A DNA stretch of 64,000 nucleotides from positions 5,580,001 through 5,644,000 of the forward strand of contig OZ316896.1 of NCBI GenBank assembly GCA_973895155.1. The letters run 5' to 3'. The DNA comes from Marsupella aquatica (Eukaryota; Marchantiophyta). Of this stretch, positions 11,371 through 25,000 are shown piece after piece (within the stretch, counting starts at the first letter, position 1; every line of letters starts with the position of its first letter). The notes below the pieces were generated by a model. The model was not told where the DNA came from. It saw nothing but the letters and a program-made list of their open reading frames with translations, and ran no database searches. The position numbers were made by a program, and so were the translations under genes.

Positions 11371-12180
11371 GGTACGTTTGGTGCAGAGCCGCCAGCCCGA
11401 GCGTGAATGCTCATTATTTACTAAACCTGTCCTAAGCATCATGACTAGCTAATTTGTGTTGCTATGCTAATAACTACGGACTCCTAAGTCTACTTCGTAG
11501 GTACTTAGCACGGGTTAAGCCATATTACTCATTACCAGCCGTGCTGGCGGCATCACATGGTAGAAAGGATACTCTTCCCAGTTATCCACATCTCTTGATG
11601 GCTAAGCTATTTAAAGGTTGACACATAACCGGTGTCAATGCTTGGAGATCAAGAACCAAAACTTATACAAACCACATGCAATCCAAAATATGTAATTTAA
11701 AAAAATAAAATTATAATTTAAGAAAATGTAGAAAGAAAAAGAAAATACTATAAAACCAAATATATAGAATATTTTCTGAAGTGTATCTTTAATAAAGAAA
11801 AATAGGTTTTCAATATTGAAAATTCCCAGAATAACAAGGGCTCAGCATTAATTGTTGGTCCAGGTCCAAAAAATATAACCTTTTCTTAATTGATTGAGTG
11901 AAGAGTTGTGACTATTTGTTCCAATCACAATTCTTTGACTCTCATGCCACATGGATTCATAGTGTCTCATTTTTCCTATGGTGTAAATTGGCAACTGACT
12001 TTATGCACTCCATCGGGAGGGATAGGGATAATAGTTGTGTCCCTCCGGGGTTTGGTTTGGCTTTTTCCATGGAAACTGAACACATGGAATAGCGAACCGA
12101 ATGTAGTGCAGGACCTCAGATCGTACTGCCTCCCACGCAATCTCTTGCTCCTCTCTACGAAAGCCTTTGCTTTGATAAAG
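11371..12180. other. No gene seen; AT-rich segment 11690-11830
   Basis: Only short frames without motifs are present. The centre is strongly A-rich. The right part may be the 3' flank of the F-box/kelch relic on the minus strand. Confidence 0.4.
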
Positions 12181-12253
12181 AACTTGCTCAGAACCTAACT
12201 GACAGCCCTAAACCCTCACCACCTACAGCTTGAGGAGTGGACACATAATCAAG

Positions 12254-12993
12254 CTAATTATCAATTTGGTCACCTTCGACTTCTGCATAAGAATGCGAAT
12301 GCAGAAATGTCCACCAGTAGTTTCCATCACTATAGATATCATGCGCATATATGCCCATCGTAGGGGAGCACGGAGTCACCATAAGGAGTTCCCCCTGCGA
12401 CCAACATTGCTCTTCATCAATCCCAAAGTGGTTCACCAATCTCCCTGCCCCTGGATGCTAAGCCCTCACAAGGACTCTCAAGACAAAGAACTCCTATCCA
12501 ACTGTTACAACGTCCATTTTTCCTGCTTACAGTTCCTCGGCATTGTCGACGACCAGGCGTTCACCTCCTGTTGTTATACACCAGAGCTGCACTTCTAGGT
12601 GTGTCGCAGGAGTGTACACCCCCGACTACATAGATCTTCCCATCAACAACGGCACAGGGAGAATTGTATCTTTCCTGAGGCATATTTGCACACGGTTTAC
12701 ACTCCCCGTGCCTGACGACATCCAGCACAACCATATACCTCGCTACCCTCTCGCCCAATATATATATATATCTTACCATCCGGTGAAATGGGGTCAAAAA
12801 ACAGTTTGGTCTGTGGTCTAGGCAATTTAGGAAGTTGATGCCAGGAGTCGTCTCTAGTTGAGTAAAGAGCCATTGCACGATCAACAGAAGAATTAAGCAA
12901 AAGGATCGTTTCGGTGGAATGCCAGTGAACCCTCGCATCAGAGACCTGACGTCTTCGAGTGGCTCGTCGCCAGGACCGACTTACGAATGCCAA
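12254..12993 (-). pseudogene. F-box/kelch-repeat protein relic
   Basis: Minus-strand frames read LAFVSRSWRRATRRRQVSDAR, the usual sequence just after a plant F-box, then LLLNSSVDRAMALYSTRDDSWHQLPKLP and, after a frame change near 12770, SPCAVVDGKIYVVGGVHS, which is the core of a kelch repeat (IYVVGG). A further frame change and stops follow to about 12254. No F-box Met-LPxD start is visible upstream of 12993. Intact family members are substrate receptors of SCF ubiquitin ligases. The (TA)n run at 12760-12771 sits at one break. Confidence 0.65.
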
Positions 12994-13017
12994 GATGTGA
13001 CACGCTCTCGCTTGGAG

Positions 13018-13103
13018 CGATTTGGTGGAGAAAAGTTATCCTTCTTTCACGCATGATCGGCGATTTGGTGGAGAAAAATTATCCTCCTTTCACGCACGAT
13101 CGT
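13018..13103. repeat. 43-bp tandem duplication
   Basis: CGATTTGGTGGAGAAAA followed by a shared 26-bp tail occurs at 13018 and again at 13061, with four or so mismatches. It lies upstream of the F-box/kelch relic. Confidence 0.8.
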
Positions 13104-13420
13104 TGGCACACAGACAGTCAACACAACTTGAATTTGAAGCCCTAGTTGTTGTAGGCTAGAAACGGGATAGAATCGCACTCTGTTTTCGCAAATAATTCAA
13201 TTCATGGTGTGATGTGGTCTTAAAACCCTTATCGAGGAGTTCAATAGCATACAAACATGCACCAAGGAATGATAACAAGACTCGAGGTGAGCGACACCCT
13301 CCATACTACGGGAGAACAAACAATGAAAGAAGAAAATTAGAAATTGAGGAATCTACGAATCAAGTTTACAGTCTCTGGTAAGAATTGACTCCACAGTGTG
13401 AGATAACCAGTTGTTCCTAT

Positions 13421-14380
13421 TGTGTAGCTTTGTGTTGTCCTCCACTTTTTCTCGTCGTTGAGGATGACTACCTTTATGAAAGATTGAAACAAGTGCACTT
13501 TGTTTGACCTGACAGAAACAAACATAGCTCAGGTGTTTTGAGATTTAATAAGAACCTCCCTAAAACTAGGAACCCTCGATCTTTAACAGAAGCCATTTGT
13601 AAGGAACATATTGTACTTATGTCTCTCCGCGCGCCAGGGATGGTGTCTCGTTAAGCTCCAAGTACTCTGGAGGCGGGTGCACCCAAGATCTGGTAGTATG
13701 CGGCATCTGTGAATCTATTGTTGTGTAGCTTGCATCCTCCTCCAATTTTTCTTGAGGATGACTACTTTTATGAAAGATTGAAAGAAGTGCACAGGAAAAA
13801 GCATAGCTCAGGTGGTTTGAGGTCTATCTAACAAGAGCCTCGCTAAGAATTACGAACCCTCAACCTTTTGACAGAAGCCTTTTGTGAGGAACACCCTTAT
13901 GTCTTCCCGCGCATCAGGTATCGTATGGTATGATCTCGTAAAGCTCCAAGTGAGTACTCTAAAGGCGGATGCACCCAAGAATGTAACGCTTTCGCAGAAC
14001 CGACAGTCGTCTGCGGCATCGTTCAATTCACTTGGTCCAGAGCAATCCGATAATTAGCAATCCCCAAAATTGAAAGATTGAAAGAATCGCACTTTGCGGT
14101 ACCAGAGAGAAATTAGCTTAGCTCAGATATCGTCAAGCTCAGAACACCGTCCTGAACTATGCTAATTTCTCTCGTCAAGCTCCAAGTACCCGATGCACCC
14201 AAAAGTTGAAAGATTGAAAGAAGTGCACTTTGCGGTACCTGAGAGAAATTAGCTTACCTCAGATATCGTCAAGCTCAGAACACCGTCCTGAACTGTGCTA
14301 ATTTCTCTCGTCAAGCTCCAAGTACCCGATGCACCCAAGAATGTAACGCTTGGCAGAACCGGAAGCTCACAGTCGTCTGG
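13421..14380. repeat. Degenerate tandem array, 300-bp and 136-bp units
   Basis: Blocks beginning near GTGTAGCTT and containing GAGGATGACTAC, ATGAAAGATTGAAA, AAGCTCCAAGT and GATGCACCCAAG recur at about 13421 and 13723 (unit about 300 bp) and, shortened, at 14071-14206 and 14207-14342 (unit 136 bp, nearly identical copies). No coding capacity is evident. Confidence 0.75.
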
Positions 14381-15062
14381 GGCATCGTTGAGACTACTTT
14401 TTGGGTCCAAAGAAATCTGGTTGGAAATCCCAAAGCACGGGAGGGCCGGCTCAGATTCTTCCCGGAGACCGGGAGAATGGACGGAGGGGGGCACTCGCGA
14501 ATGGGCAACAGAGCAAAACTGTCGTTTGGTTATGAGGGAACCGTACAGAGCGAGAGTGGTCTGTACAGTTGGAGGGAGAGGAAGGAAGTAGGCGCGAATG
14601 GATCTCAGCCGTGGGAGGATCCGGGCGTGAACGGCGGATGGGCGGGCGCGGGAAAGGCGGGCCGTTACTGGGGTTTTCTGTCCGCCTACTGGAGTACTGG
14701 GGTTTTCTGTCCGTCACTCCTTTTCCTTGCGGTTAAATAATTGCAGTGTACGTTGCAGTGTACGTGACCCATAGTGTCCCAGTCAGGAGGTTTCGCGGTT
14801 TCTCCTTTTTAGCAGGTGGGTGCCCGACTGCCCGGGGGAGATACCAGACATTATTATTATCATTTTTCTGATGATCCTCAACCTTCGTAGGGTCAGATTA
14901 TTATTATTTTTATTATTATTTCAGATTAAAATATGACATATATTTAATGTTTTTATTACTATCATAAAATTTCTTATTATTTAAAAATAAATTAGTGCAC
15001 TCCATATATTATCAGATTTTGATGTGTTATTACCTGCTCTGTGATTGCATAATTGAAATGTT
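14381..15062. other. No gene seen
   Basis: A GC-rich segment (14440-14720) with overlapping frames on both strands gives way to an AT-rich one (14850-15010). None of the frames shows a domain motif. A short duplication TTGCAGTGTACG occurs at 14741-14764. Confidence 0.35.
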
Positions 15063-15490
15063 CAGGGTGACCCTGTCCCCTTTATTCTGGGTCCTGATTA
15101 CTTATTTAGGGCCGCCTGGGCAAGAGAGCATGTAGGGTAACCATCCTTTTGGGCCCTGAAAAAGGGATGGATTATCAAGTGTAAACAGGATAAGTCTGTG
15201 AGAAGTTTAGCGTGGCCCTGGCCCTGGCCCCTTCTGGGTCCTGATCTTTGTTTTGGGCTGCCTCAGCAAGAGATGATGTAGGGTAACCATTCTCTTGAAG
15301 GGACATTGAAGAGAAGATGGGTTATGGAGCGAGGACAGGATAGGAAAGTTGGGGATGGGGTGCCTGGGCACTGAAGAGATGATGTAGAGTAATCATCCTC
15401 TTTGAAGAGGAGATGGGTTATGAAGCAAACTAAATAAGTTATAGCAAAATTGGGGGTGACCCTGGCCCCTTCTGGATCCTGGTTCCTTGT
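15063..15490. repeat. Degenerate tandem repeat, unit about 170 bp
   Basis: The phrases GGGTGACCCTG..CCCCTT..GGGTCCTGA, AAGAGA.GATGTAGGGTAACCAT and GGGATGG.TTATCAAG or GATGGGTTATGAAGC recur in the same order about three times (near 15063, 15215 and 15360-15490). Confidence 0.65.
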
Positions 15491-15499
15491 TTTGGAGAC

Positions 15500-18455
15500 A
15501 ATTGGGTTTTCGCCATTGAAATTGATGGTCCCCAGCTTATTCAATGTTGATGATTTGAGTCTTTGGAACAATTTTTCTTGCAATGTTTAAAACTTGGAGA
15601 CACATAGAATGCATATTCCATAAACATTCTAGGCATTTTGGTCTGTTTACATGTTATTTTATGGTATTGGCCTAGAATTTGAAAAGAAAAATAAAATCAC
15701 ATTTTGTCGCATGGAATGCAGGAACCCGGGGTCCCTTTTGAAAAGCAGACATTATACGGCCCAAACTAATTGAACAGAAAAAGAAAAACAATACCTCGGG
15801 ACTTGGCTCCCCTGGCCCTCGGGAGTTGGCCGACCCGCCCTGACCCCGGTTCCGGTCCCGGTTCACGTAAAGCCGGTGGCCCCCCCCGTCTCCCAACAAA
15901 TTCACCAGAAACACCTGCCACATGCAATCTGTGGCTTCCACGTACCAACCGGGTTTGAACGCTTCTAAGACTCCCTACAGTAACACCCATATCATACAAA
16001 CATTCGTGTAACTGAAATTCTTCAGAAGCCGTCGATTATATAGATCGAAGGTCGAGATCGTTCAGATCTGGGAAACTCCTCCTCGCTTACAGTCGCCGCT
16101 GGACGTAATCGGGCTACGGGGATAAGCTCCGGAGGGCTGGATTATGACGCGCCTACTCTGGTAGACGTTTTACGGCTGTTTCGAACTATGATAGTACGGT
16201 CCTTGCTGCTGTTCCCAACGACCATGAATATTCGCGAGTGACGCCTTGTGTTACAGGTAAAGTGGACTAGTGGAGTGAATTGAAGCTCACTGACAATTCG
16301 TCGTCGTCGGCGCTTTTTTTTGCTGTCTGGCAATTCGATTAGTTGGTTGGTTGGGTCGTTCGTTCGTTCGTTCGTTCATCGTCGGTAAGCTGATTTTGAC
16401 CACGCTGGTTGTTGATTTCTGTGATGCACTGATGCTTCTCGTCGCTGCGGCTCCGTCTTTGAGCTTTCCTGAATGAGTGGAGTCTCTCCTTTCGGCTTCC
16501 TTCTGCTGTTTCGTCGTTGCGTCTTTTGGGAATGTGAAATTGAGCGAGCGATGAGAGTTCGTTCGGTGCTTGTGTGGGCAGTGTCTGTTCCCATGTCACT
16601 CTGTGTCCATCCGAGGATGTGCAATTGAGCGGGTGATGGTGTAGCACGGCGTAGTTCGAGTCTGTGTTTGTGTGGAGCTCTCCGTGTTTCTTTGGGCTTG
16701 ACTTGCTGCCCAACTGATTGAGGGAGCGAGGAGAAAGGTGATCATTCGGCATTTCCTGATGTAGCGCACGCTCTGTGTTCGCTTCGGTGACGCTGCTGGC
16801 CCTCTCTCTGTGCCACTTCACTTTCGTACACGTGAATTTGAGCAAGCAAGAGGCGATGGTTGGCAAAGACATTTGCTTCATCTCAGAGCTGACTTTCGGT
16901 GATGAATAAGGCAATTCGAGGTGGCTTGGAACAGCTATCTTTAGTTGGGTGAGCGAATGAGGTATGTTTATCTGTTGTCCTTTCCCGTTCGCTGGTCTTG
17001 CTTCTTGTTCTAGTCCGAATAAGGCTGTGTTCGTGAGATGTTTCCTCTTTCTCTCTCTGTGTCTGTGGCTGACCGTCCGAGGACGAGCCACCGGCCGACA
17101 AGGCAGTTGCAGAGTCTTGGGGTCCTTTTTTTGCTCGGCTTGCGAATGAATTGTTTCGTGCTGTTTTGGAACAATGCGGTGTCTCGAATGACAGGTGATC
17201 TCTGAAGAGGAAGTTCCACAATACCCTGGAGATGCCTCACTCCAAACGCAAAACACTCACCTTGTTAGTGGTGTCCTGTCTAGAAATCAGATAAAGAATA
17301 CTCCCTCCCGAAGATTTGGACGACCAGATTCCTCACAATATTATGCTTAGAACGTAGATCCTAGCAGACTTCTTACTCACGCAGGCAATAAGGTAACACG
17401 CACCTCAATTGTTGCACCGACTTCTCGAATGTGGGCCTCCTTCTCTTGGAGTCTCTGAGTGCTCCCGTCCTGACTCCAGCGCGGGCTCTGTTTTTGTTTC
17501 CAAAGCGCCTTATCATTCACTGATTCAAAGCAAATGCATATTGCCACAACTTGCAACGTGAACTATTTGATGCTTTTAAGATTATGTAACTGGAAGTGAA
17601 GGAAGTTTACCGGAGCCCTTTGCGATGCGTGATGCTCTTGAGAAACGTGCCTGCGGGGAAAAAAGCAACAATTCAACAAGAGCCATTTTAATCCGGAGTT
17701 TCTTCTGAGCTTAAACGTGAATGGTTCATTATCCAACCACGTGAACTCTCAGATTTTGCATTAACTTCACTTCAGATCGAGTGGCAATGAAGAGTCCTCT
17801 AATGTATTCGCTCTACATTAATTTGCACACGTATTCAAGATTTGGATTTTGTTTCTGCTCTTCACTAAACGCAGCAGTGAATCCCATGGTCCAGGTACCC
17901 CGGCCAAGCGTTTGCAATTCAGGTTACTTGTCTTTCGATCTCACCAAACACAGGAGCTTAGGGGTGCGAGTTTGTGCATGATCCGGGTATGTACAGAAAT
18001 AGACCGAGTGACATATATGAGATGACCAGCATGCTGTGGAGCTTCTTACGTTTTTGAAGGTGTGCCTTATGCGTGGAGTTGCAGGTAGCTGACTTTCTTC
18101 TTGCCTCTTTCCCATCTGGCTATTGCGCCAAATCTAGAGCATAAATTGTAATTGTGGATGAAGATTTCTATAGCTATCACTTTTTCTATTTGTGCTCGTT
18201 ATTTGTATGCTACCTCCTTCTAGTCTCTGTTCCATATGTTCAGTCGAGTCAGGGGCCTTGAAAGGTACTCAGCGGCCGTCTCTTTAAATGTCTCTGTCCA
18301 CCCCTCTTGTCCTTACGATGTTTGCACTGTACAGTACCAGATTTGGACCTTTTCCTTACTTCTGAACGTCTGAAATGGATGCAGCAGCGGTTCTTTTCGG
18401 CTCACAGGACTTATGGTGGCTGATGTGCATATTGTAGGTAGATGCCAGAGCAGAA
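15500..18455 (+). promoter_or_regulatory. Upstream region and presumed long 5' leader of the MYB gene
   Basis: No coding exon can be supported on the plus strand. A (CGTT)n microsatellite lies at 16357-16377. A 305-codon frame on the minus strand at 16339-17256 has no recognisable domain and a low-complexity Ser/Arg/His/Gln bias, so I do not call it. A short upstream ATG frame begins at 18374 and ends at a TAG near 18438, before the MYB start. Confidence 0.35.
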
Positions 18456-20658
18456 ATGAAAGGACGAGGAGGAGGAGGACAGGCAGTTGATGATCGTATC
18501 AAAGGACCTTGGTCGCCAGAGGAGGACGTGATTCTCAACAAGCTGGTAGAGAAATTTGGGGCCAGGAATTGGAGCTTGATTGCCCGGGGAATACCAGGGC
18601 GTTCTGGGAAATCCTGTCGCTTACGCTGGTGCAATCAGCTGAACCCTGGTGTCAAACGCAAACCATTCACAGGTAACTGTGCTTCCGGGCCCATTTCCTT
18701 TTTGTACCCTTCTTTTTGTGTCTAGAGTTGAATTCTTGTCCTTAAACATGACGCGGGGGTTATTCCTCGTATGTCTTCCGTTGTGGTGTTTCTGCTTTGG
18801 GGTTGAGGGCGCCAGGTTCTCACCATCAAGGTTAAGTCTTGGTTTTTTGTTCTTCATTGTGTGTGACTTCTTGTTTTAGATCCGATCGGTTGGCTTGCTT
18901 TGAGCTTTGTTTTCCACAGTTATGTACATTCTGGCCGTCCACTGGGTCCCAAATCGAAAGAGACAACGACCATTATGTCAAGCTTTAATCATCCGTTTAC
19001 TCTTGCACCTTCACGTGAAAGTGCAGTCAGTTAATCCGTCATGGTATCTTTCGTGGCCCAGAAATATGTGGGACTGCTCGTTCCACAAGTAGGTTTGAGC
19101 AGAGGAACGAACCGAACACGGTCCCCGATCATTCAATTTCTACTCATTCAATTTGTACTTGCAATTCATTTGCCTTTCAGTCATTTATGTATTCTATGTC
19201 TTGCAGGTGTTTGCTGCATTGCAGACATTAGATCCCTTTAGACGGAAAGGCTCTATTAAACGTCTCTAGTTGTGAACGTGGATATCAATGACTCGCCGGA
19301 CAAGACCATGAATTCATTCCAACCGTCCATTCAATGTCTGTAGTAACCATCTGGTTGTTAACTAACATAGTTGTGGCGTACCTCAGATGATTTAATATAT
19401 GTTCTAATAATCGGCTCGCATTTGTGTTGCAGACGAAGAAGATCAGAAAATCGTCGATGCTCACGCTATTCATGGTAACAAATGGGCCTCAATAGCTAGG
19501 ATGTTGCCTGGGCGAACTGACAATGCAATAAAGAATCATTGGAATTCCACATTGCGTCGCAAGTATGCTGGTGAATATCGGGGCCGGAAGGAGGGCTCCT
19601 CAGATGGGTCTGAAAAGCCGAAAGAGGAACTAAGTGACACAGATCCCAGTAACACGGGTGGGCACGAGGAGGAAATTAGGATTGATGGAGGCGAAGATGA
19701 CTCTGGCCGAGACGGTGAGGAGCGGGATGTTTCATCGGAACGATCATGGCCTTCATTTCAGCGTCTTGGAGCCGCGAGGAGTTTAAAGGTAGAGACACTC
19801 GATTCGAGGAACAGTGCTGCAGGGGCCAGTTTTACACCAGACACTAAAAACATTATTCATGGCCGTTCAGAAGGAAATGACGAAGTGCGACCATGCTTCC
19901 CAGCATCATCAACTGCTGCCGTACCCTTAATAAGACCAGTTCCTCAAGTTGTTCCTCGGCCAAGTGCGTTCAGCAGTTACAATCCAAACAAGATGAGGCC
20001 TCCAATTCTCAAGGAGGAGACCGTTCTTCGCCCTTCTTATATCTCTCCTCCTGCATTCACGAATTTTGAAGAAGAAAGTTCAAAGTTTAACGCCCCCAAA
20101 GTTCTTTCGCCTTCGATGATGTACCCTCAGTTTGGGCGGAGTATTCCCGAAGTGCCCAGTCATTGCGGGAGAGGATGCTGTCCACCGCCAGCTGGTAGTG
20201 GCAAATTTGGTGATCACAACATCTCTCCAAAGAGTCCGCTCATGGGACCTGATTATGTGGAGTTTGCGGAAGACGCTTTTTCAGCAGGCAGTGTACCAGG
20301 ATTCAATGGAATAGGCAGAAATTTTGGTGGGTTGAGTAGCGGTTGGAGGTCTGTTGGGAACAGCCCTGTAGCCGGTGGAGGTGGAATGAAAAGACCTCCC
20401 GAAGGCTCCGCGAAGCAAGCCTCGGAAGTTCTCTCTGCTGCCATCAATGCAGCTGTGGCCCAAATGATGTTGCCTATGTTTCAGGCCCAGCTTTGTCCAG
20501 ATAAATGGCCAATTCCAGATGCCCCCCTAACTCAAGGAGGCAATCAACTGGTGGAGATCATGCGGGAAATTGTGGCTCGTGAAATTTCACAGTATACATC
20601 AATGATTGTTCAAGCCCACCACTCTGCTACCGATGGAACTAAACAGCAGAATCACTGA
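18456..20658 (+). CDS. R2R3-MYB transcription factor, MYB1/25/109-like
   Basis: Two exons, 18456-18672 and 19433-20658, joined by a GT-AG intron of 760 bp, encode 480 residues. The R2 repeat (about residues 14-60) has [29 protein letters not shown] and the three Trp. The R3 repeat (about 66-110) has [29 protein letters not shown] and HWNSTLRRK; the intron falls between the repeats in the codon for the Asp after KPFT. These motifs match the Arabidopsis MYB1/25/109 group (subgroup 22/23 type). The C-terminal [13 protein letters not shown] block resembles the conserved tail of these proteins. I see no LxLxL repression motif. It should be a nuclear DNA-binding regulator. The start is the first in-frame Met after the upstream stop; a non-coding first exon is possible. 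It is tail to tail with GWD. Confidence 0.93.
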
Positions 20659-22062
20659 TGTTCTTTTTATTCTTGTTCGCCTCAGGTTTGGTTGTTTCCA
20701 CTAGCTGTGAACCTGTAGTCCTTAGCCACTTTGTAACATATCCAAGAAACTCAGGGAAGGTTGTAAAATTGGAGTTCGAGGATTTGCTAGCAACAACTGG
20801 CACTGCGAGATTGCTCAAAATGCAGGCAATTTTGTGGAGGTATTTATAGGTTTGGTTGTACTGAGGTGACTTTTAGTAAAGACACAACTAAAGGCTATTG
20901 TCAGTGCCAGGTAGCAAAGAATATGATGGCTAGTGGCCAGGATCTGGAGCTGCGAGTTTGTCATGAATGGTTACGTTGACCATTAGATTACTTTTATCCA
21001 TTCATGGCACACTGCATGCTTATGGAACGCTCATCTTCGTAATTCTTTGGAATCATGTTAGGAAAAGCGATCTTTCTTTAGCACCTCTCTGTACTCCGTC
21101 AGACGCCAAGCATGACTCAAGGTGTGGGCAGCTCAGCAAGAACCGCTTCCAGCAGACTTTGTCAGGTGGTAGTACAAGAGTGGCCATCCCAAATCCAACC
21201 ACTTACTGTAGTAAGAACAGAGTTTTCTCAATTCAGTCAAACGCCGGGACGAGGAGACACTTTGACGGATTTTAATGCTGGTTTTGGAGAAAATAGTGTT
21301 CCCGTGCCTTCCAAGAAGGAGGAAAGGAATGACAAAAAGTCCTTCCCAGACTTTCTCTAGTCATTATTCGTGTAAACTTTTGTAGAGATATTTGCAATCT
21401 TCTCCTCAACAGACCACTAGATAGAATCTTGAACCTCTGAATTCAAAGCTAGCAAAAGCAGAATTTCTGCAGTCCTGTCTAAGCAGGTCCGTTCTTGACC
21501 AAAACAATTGCTTGAAGCCAAATTTTGAGCTTCAAAATACATGGGAGTTATTTTGCATTCATGGTGTGAAATCAGGAAGAATCAAGATGTGGAACAACCC
21601 TGTTGGTAACTTTCAACTACACTACGTCACACTCAATACACTGAAATGCCAATTTTCTATGGATGTGCAAGAAACATGGATCTTAGCTACGAAAATTATG
21701 ATAAAGATGTGGCAGTCATCATTCCCCTTCTAGTCCTCTTAAAACTGCAGGAGTCCCAATGTATGAATACTATACGCCGCTAGATAAGAAGAACCGTCGC
21801 AGAGTCGCACTTCATGCGGGACCCAACTCTGAGGTCAACACTCATCGGAGTAATTCTCAAGCATGACACCTAAACTGGGAAAAAGAGCATCGGGGGATTC
21901 GGGAGTACTAGAAATGACGTGCCACAAAAGGCCTACCTGTCCTCAATAATCTCGCGTAAAACTACTTGTTGCTCTAGGATCCAATGGGACAATGAGAACC
22001 AGTGGGTCTCCTAAAGCAGGGCAAAAACAAAAAAACTGTCCTCTACGTAAACTCAAGAACGA
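20659..22062. other. Intergenic region between MYB and GWD 3' ends
   Basis: This convergent spacer must hold both 3' UTRs. Small frames here (such as 21112-21360 and 21512-21733) lack motifs and splice support, so I call no gene. Confidence 0.5.
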
Positions 22063-25000
22063 TTACATTTGGGGCCTGGTTTGTACAATGTAGAGTTCTC
22101 CATCTTTAATGACACCCTCTATATCCTGAGGCGACCCATATAACTCTTCTATGGCTGCACCTGCGGCAGCAATCTTTGAAAGCACTGACTTTTGGAACTG
22201 TAGGTCTAGAAGCAAAGGGTCAGAAGAATAATCCACTACTTTCTCATCCTCTGAATCCATGGGTACACTGCATCACCACCAAAGAAAACAGACGTAGCTC
22301 AGAATATGTTGTATGACCGAGAAAATTTCTTCACAAACATAAAATACTGGAAACCTAACCAATTCATCATATATTCAAGACCCTAGCCAGTAATATGGTT
22401 ATAAACACATCCCTACATCCTTCCGGTCCCGGTAAGATTTAATCGACTTGTTCAAAAGCATGAAAATTTACCCGCCATGACTTGAAACTCCATATTACGT
22501 TCATGAACATCCTCGAATCTGTGTTACTTATCCATCTTTGCCACGAAGTTTCTAGCATTTTTCGCTTCTCTCACTAGTTCTCTTCGGAAAAATGGGGCAC
22601 AAATAATAAACATTGCCATGACTGATGGGTGGAGAGGTTATCATGTACTGTACCTGTCATACAGTCCAGCCCCGGCATACCCCTCCAGATCTTCACCATT
22701 GGAGTCCGACCTGAATATTATTGACTGCTTGATGAATAATCCAATTCGCTTACTAGGAAATCCTTGGATGATAGGCGTACTGAGATCAGATTTTTTTGCG
22801 ATGAAACTCAGTGCACGCCCTGAATATGCACCGACAAGAGTCTCGCCCAGTCCCTTGACCACCTGTTCACACGGTTAAAGGTATAAGACACATCGCACGA
22901 TTCCACTTGTGGCCACATTAATCTATTGCTTTTGAAGGAAACAGGAGCAATTCATACAGGTTGTCTTTTTGGGGGGGCAGGCGGGGGCCGGGAAGCAGAG
23001 ATAAACTATGTCCATCTGTTTCAAGTTCAAACTTCATCATATACCTCGGCATAAATCTCGGAGGAGTCTTCTGTAGATGGGTTCGTCGTATGTATCACAA
23101 ATGCGTAGTCGGCGCGAATGATTTCTTGTACTAGAACTGACATGCAAAGATCACTGTGATCAATCTTCACTTTTCGAGTGCTGAAGTAGGCCCTTTCATT
23201 CCACTTAGATCCCCAAACCTTCTTGATGGCTGTCCAAGCTTGCTCCCATCTTTCCTCACTTTCATCTCCAGGCCATGGCATGTCGGAACCTTTTAGAGTA
23301 GTCTTCAGCTCTTCTACCAGAGCTGGAGGAGCCTGCAGTCTCAAGACTGTCTCTCGAGCATCTTTAAGCTTGTGGAAGTCACCAGCTGCCAAGTCCTTCT
23401 GCAGAGTAGCAAGGTCTGCCGCTACATCCTTGTTAATAGGTTCAGCGAGCACTTTCTCAAACACTCCAAAGGGCAATGCCACTGATGTTGGAAGTTTTAC
23501 CCAGGCTGGCAGCTTCCCCCTCAAGTGTGCAATGTTTCGCGATTTAGCACCAACCAATTCGGGAGTGAAATCGTCGGCTGGAACGGCATACTTTCCAGCG
23601 AAAGTTTTCTTCGTTAAGGTGATGTTGGGCGGAGGTGCGCTGTCGGCAGTTGCAGTGCCCGTCCCTGATAATTCCGATACAGCAATTTCACTGCATCCAC
23701 ATGTCCTCATCATCAGCCCATAAAGAGTGGAACGATATCGTCCGATGACACACGCAACAACAGTATTTCAGAAAATCTCTCGTAAAGTGGAATGCAGTAA
23801 TCTGTACCTGTATTTCAGATCAGTGCCGGTAAGTTGAATTTTGATGGCCTTGCCTTTCAATTTCCGGAGGTCAGCTAGAACGTCCGAATCGAAACAGGTG
23901 GCAAACAAAATCTGTTAATGGATGACAGCACAAGGTAGCAATTTAGTAAAACTAAATTTCACTGAAAATGCAAGAGTCCAACGTTTCGATCAGCATTGTA
24001 ACCACGCAATCACCTGCAGAGATCATCAAGCGCAGGAAGTACAGCGAGGGACTGGGAGAACGAAAATCGAAAGTATCACAGTCGGACAGGCTGACGGTTA
24101 ACAATCACAAACACATTTATGGCCAACGATTCCAGCCCAGCACTATTTGCTCTGCCAGCTCCAAAGTAATCTTACATAAATTCATGCCCATTCATTATGT
24201 GTTTAGGACCCGAGCTCCAAACTGAGCGATACATTTATATCTCTAGCTTTGATCGTTCTTGCAGATAGTTTGTCGAAGATTGACACAGCTGAATCAGCTG
24301 TATGACAGTGGCAAAGCAATTACCTTGCCATTTCGAGCTCTCACTGACACATGGGAGAGAATGTCGGGCATGTCAGGAGTGAGAACTGCCACTGCACCAT
24401 CAGGTATCTCCTCCTCTCCCCGAACTCTGCCGGCCACCAAAATGGTTGGCTTGTCGTAAACTTTATCTTCAACCGACAAAAGTTCGTCGACAACCACAAC
24501 TTCACCTTGAGTCTCCACCGGGCTAATAACTTGCCAACTGTACAACGGAAAAACTATGATCACTATGGATGTGTACCAATTCGCAAACATCGCAAACATA
24601 CACATCTTCTGCAATTTTAATACTGCCCAAATGCTTACAGCAAATCACAGGTTACCTGCCCATGTGTGCCTCCTTGCGAATAACAGGGTCTAAGCGGTTG
24701 AGAAGAAGAGAGAGCGAGGCTGCTGAGCCACCCCTGATCATTTCCTCCGTGAAAATGTCAATCTGCAAGAGACAAGAAATCCCTGATTTTAATGAGTAGC
24801 CCTTGCTCAGAAAAGTCTCGGAAGCCCTATTATTGCTTTGAAGAGGGTGAGGACTTCATGGTTAAGGTAAACAGGATGTGATCGGGACGGTACTTACAGC
24901 CCATTGTTCAACCCCAAGCAAAGTTCCGAGATATTCTGCAGTTGGTTGCAGTAGTAGTTGGTAGTGCTCTGCCTTTTCTTGCAGTGCCAAACGTGTTCGG

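Noticed and set aside
16339-17256. 305-codon open frame on the minus strand
   Set aside because: It has low-complexity Ser/Arg/Gln/His bias, no domain, and is antisense to the likely MYB leader. Length alone is not enough to call a gene.
23223-23723. 166-codon plus-strand frame inside GWD
   Set aside because: It is the complement of the large GWD exon 22 and shows no independent motif.
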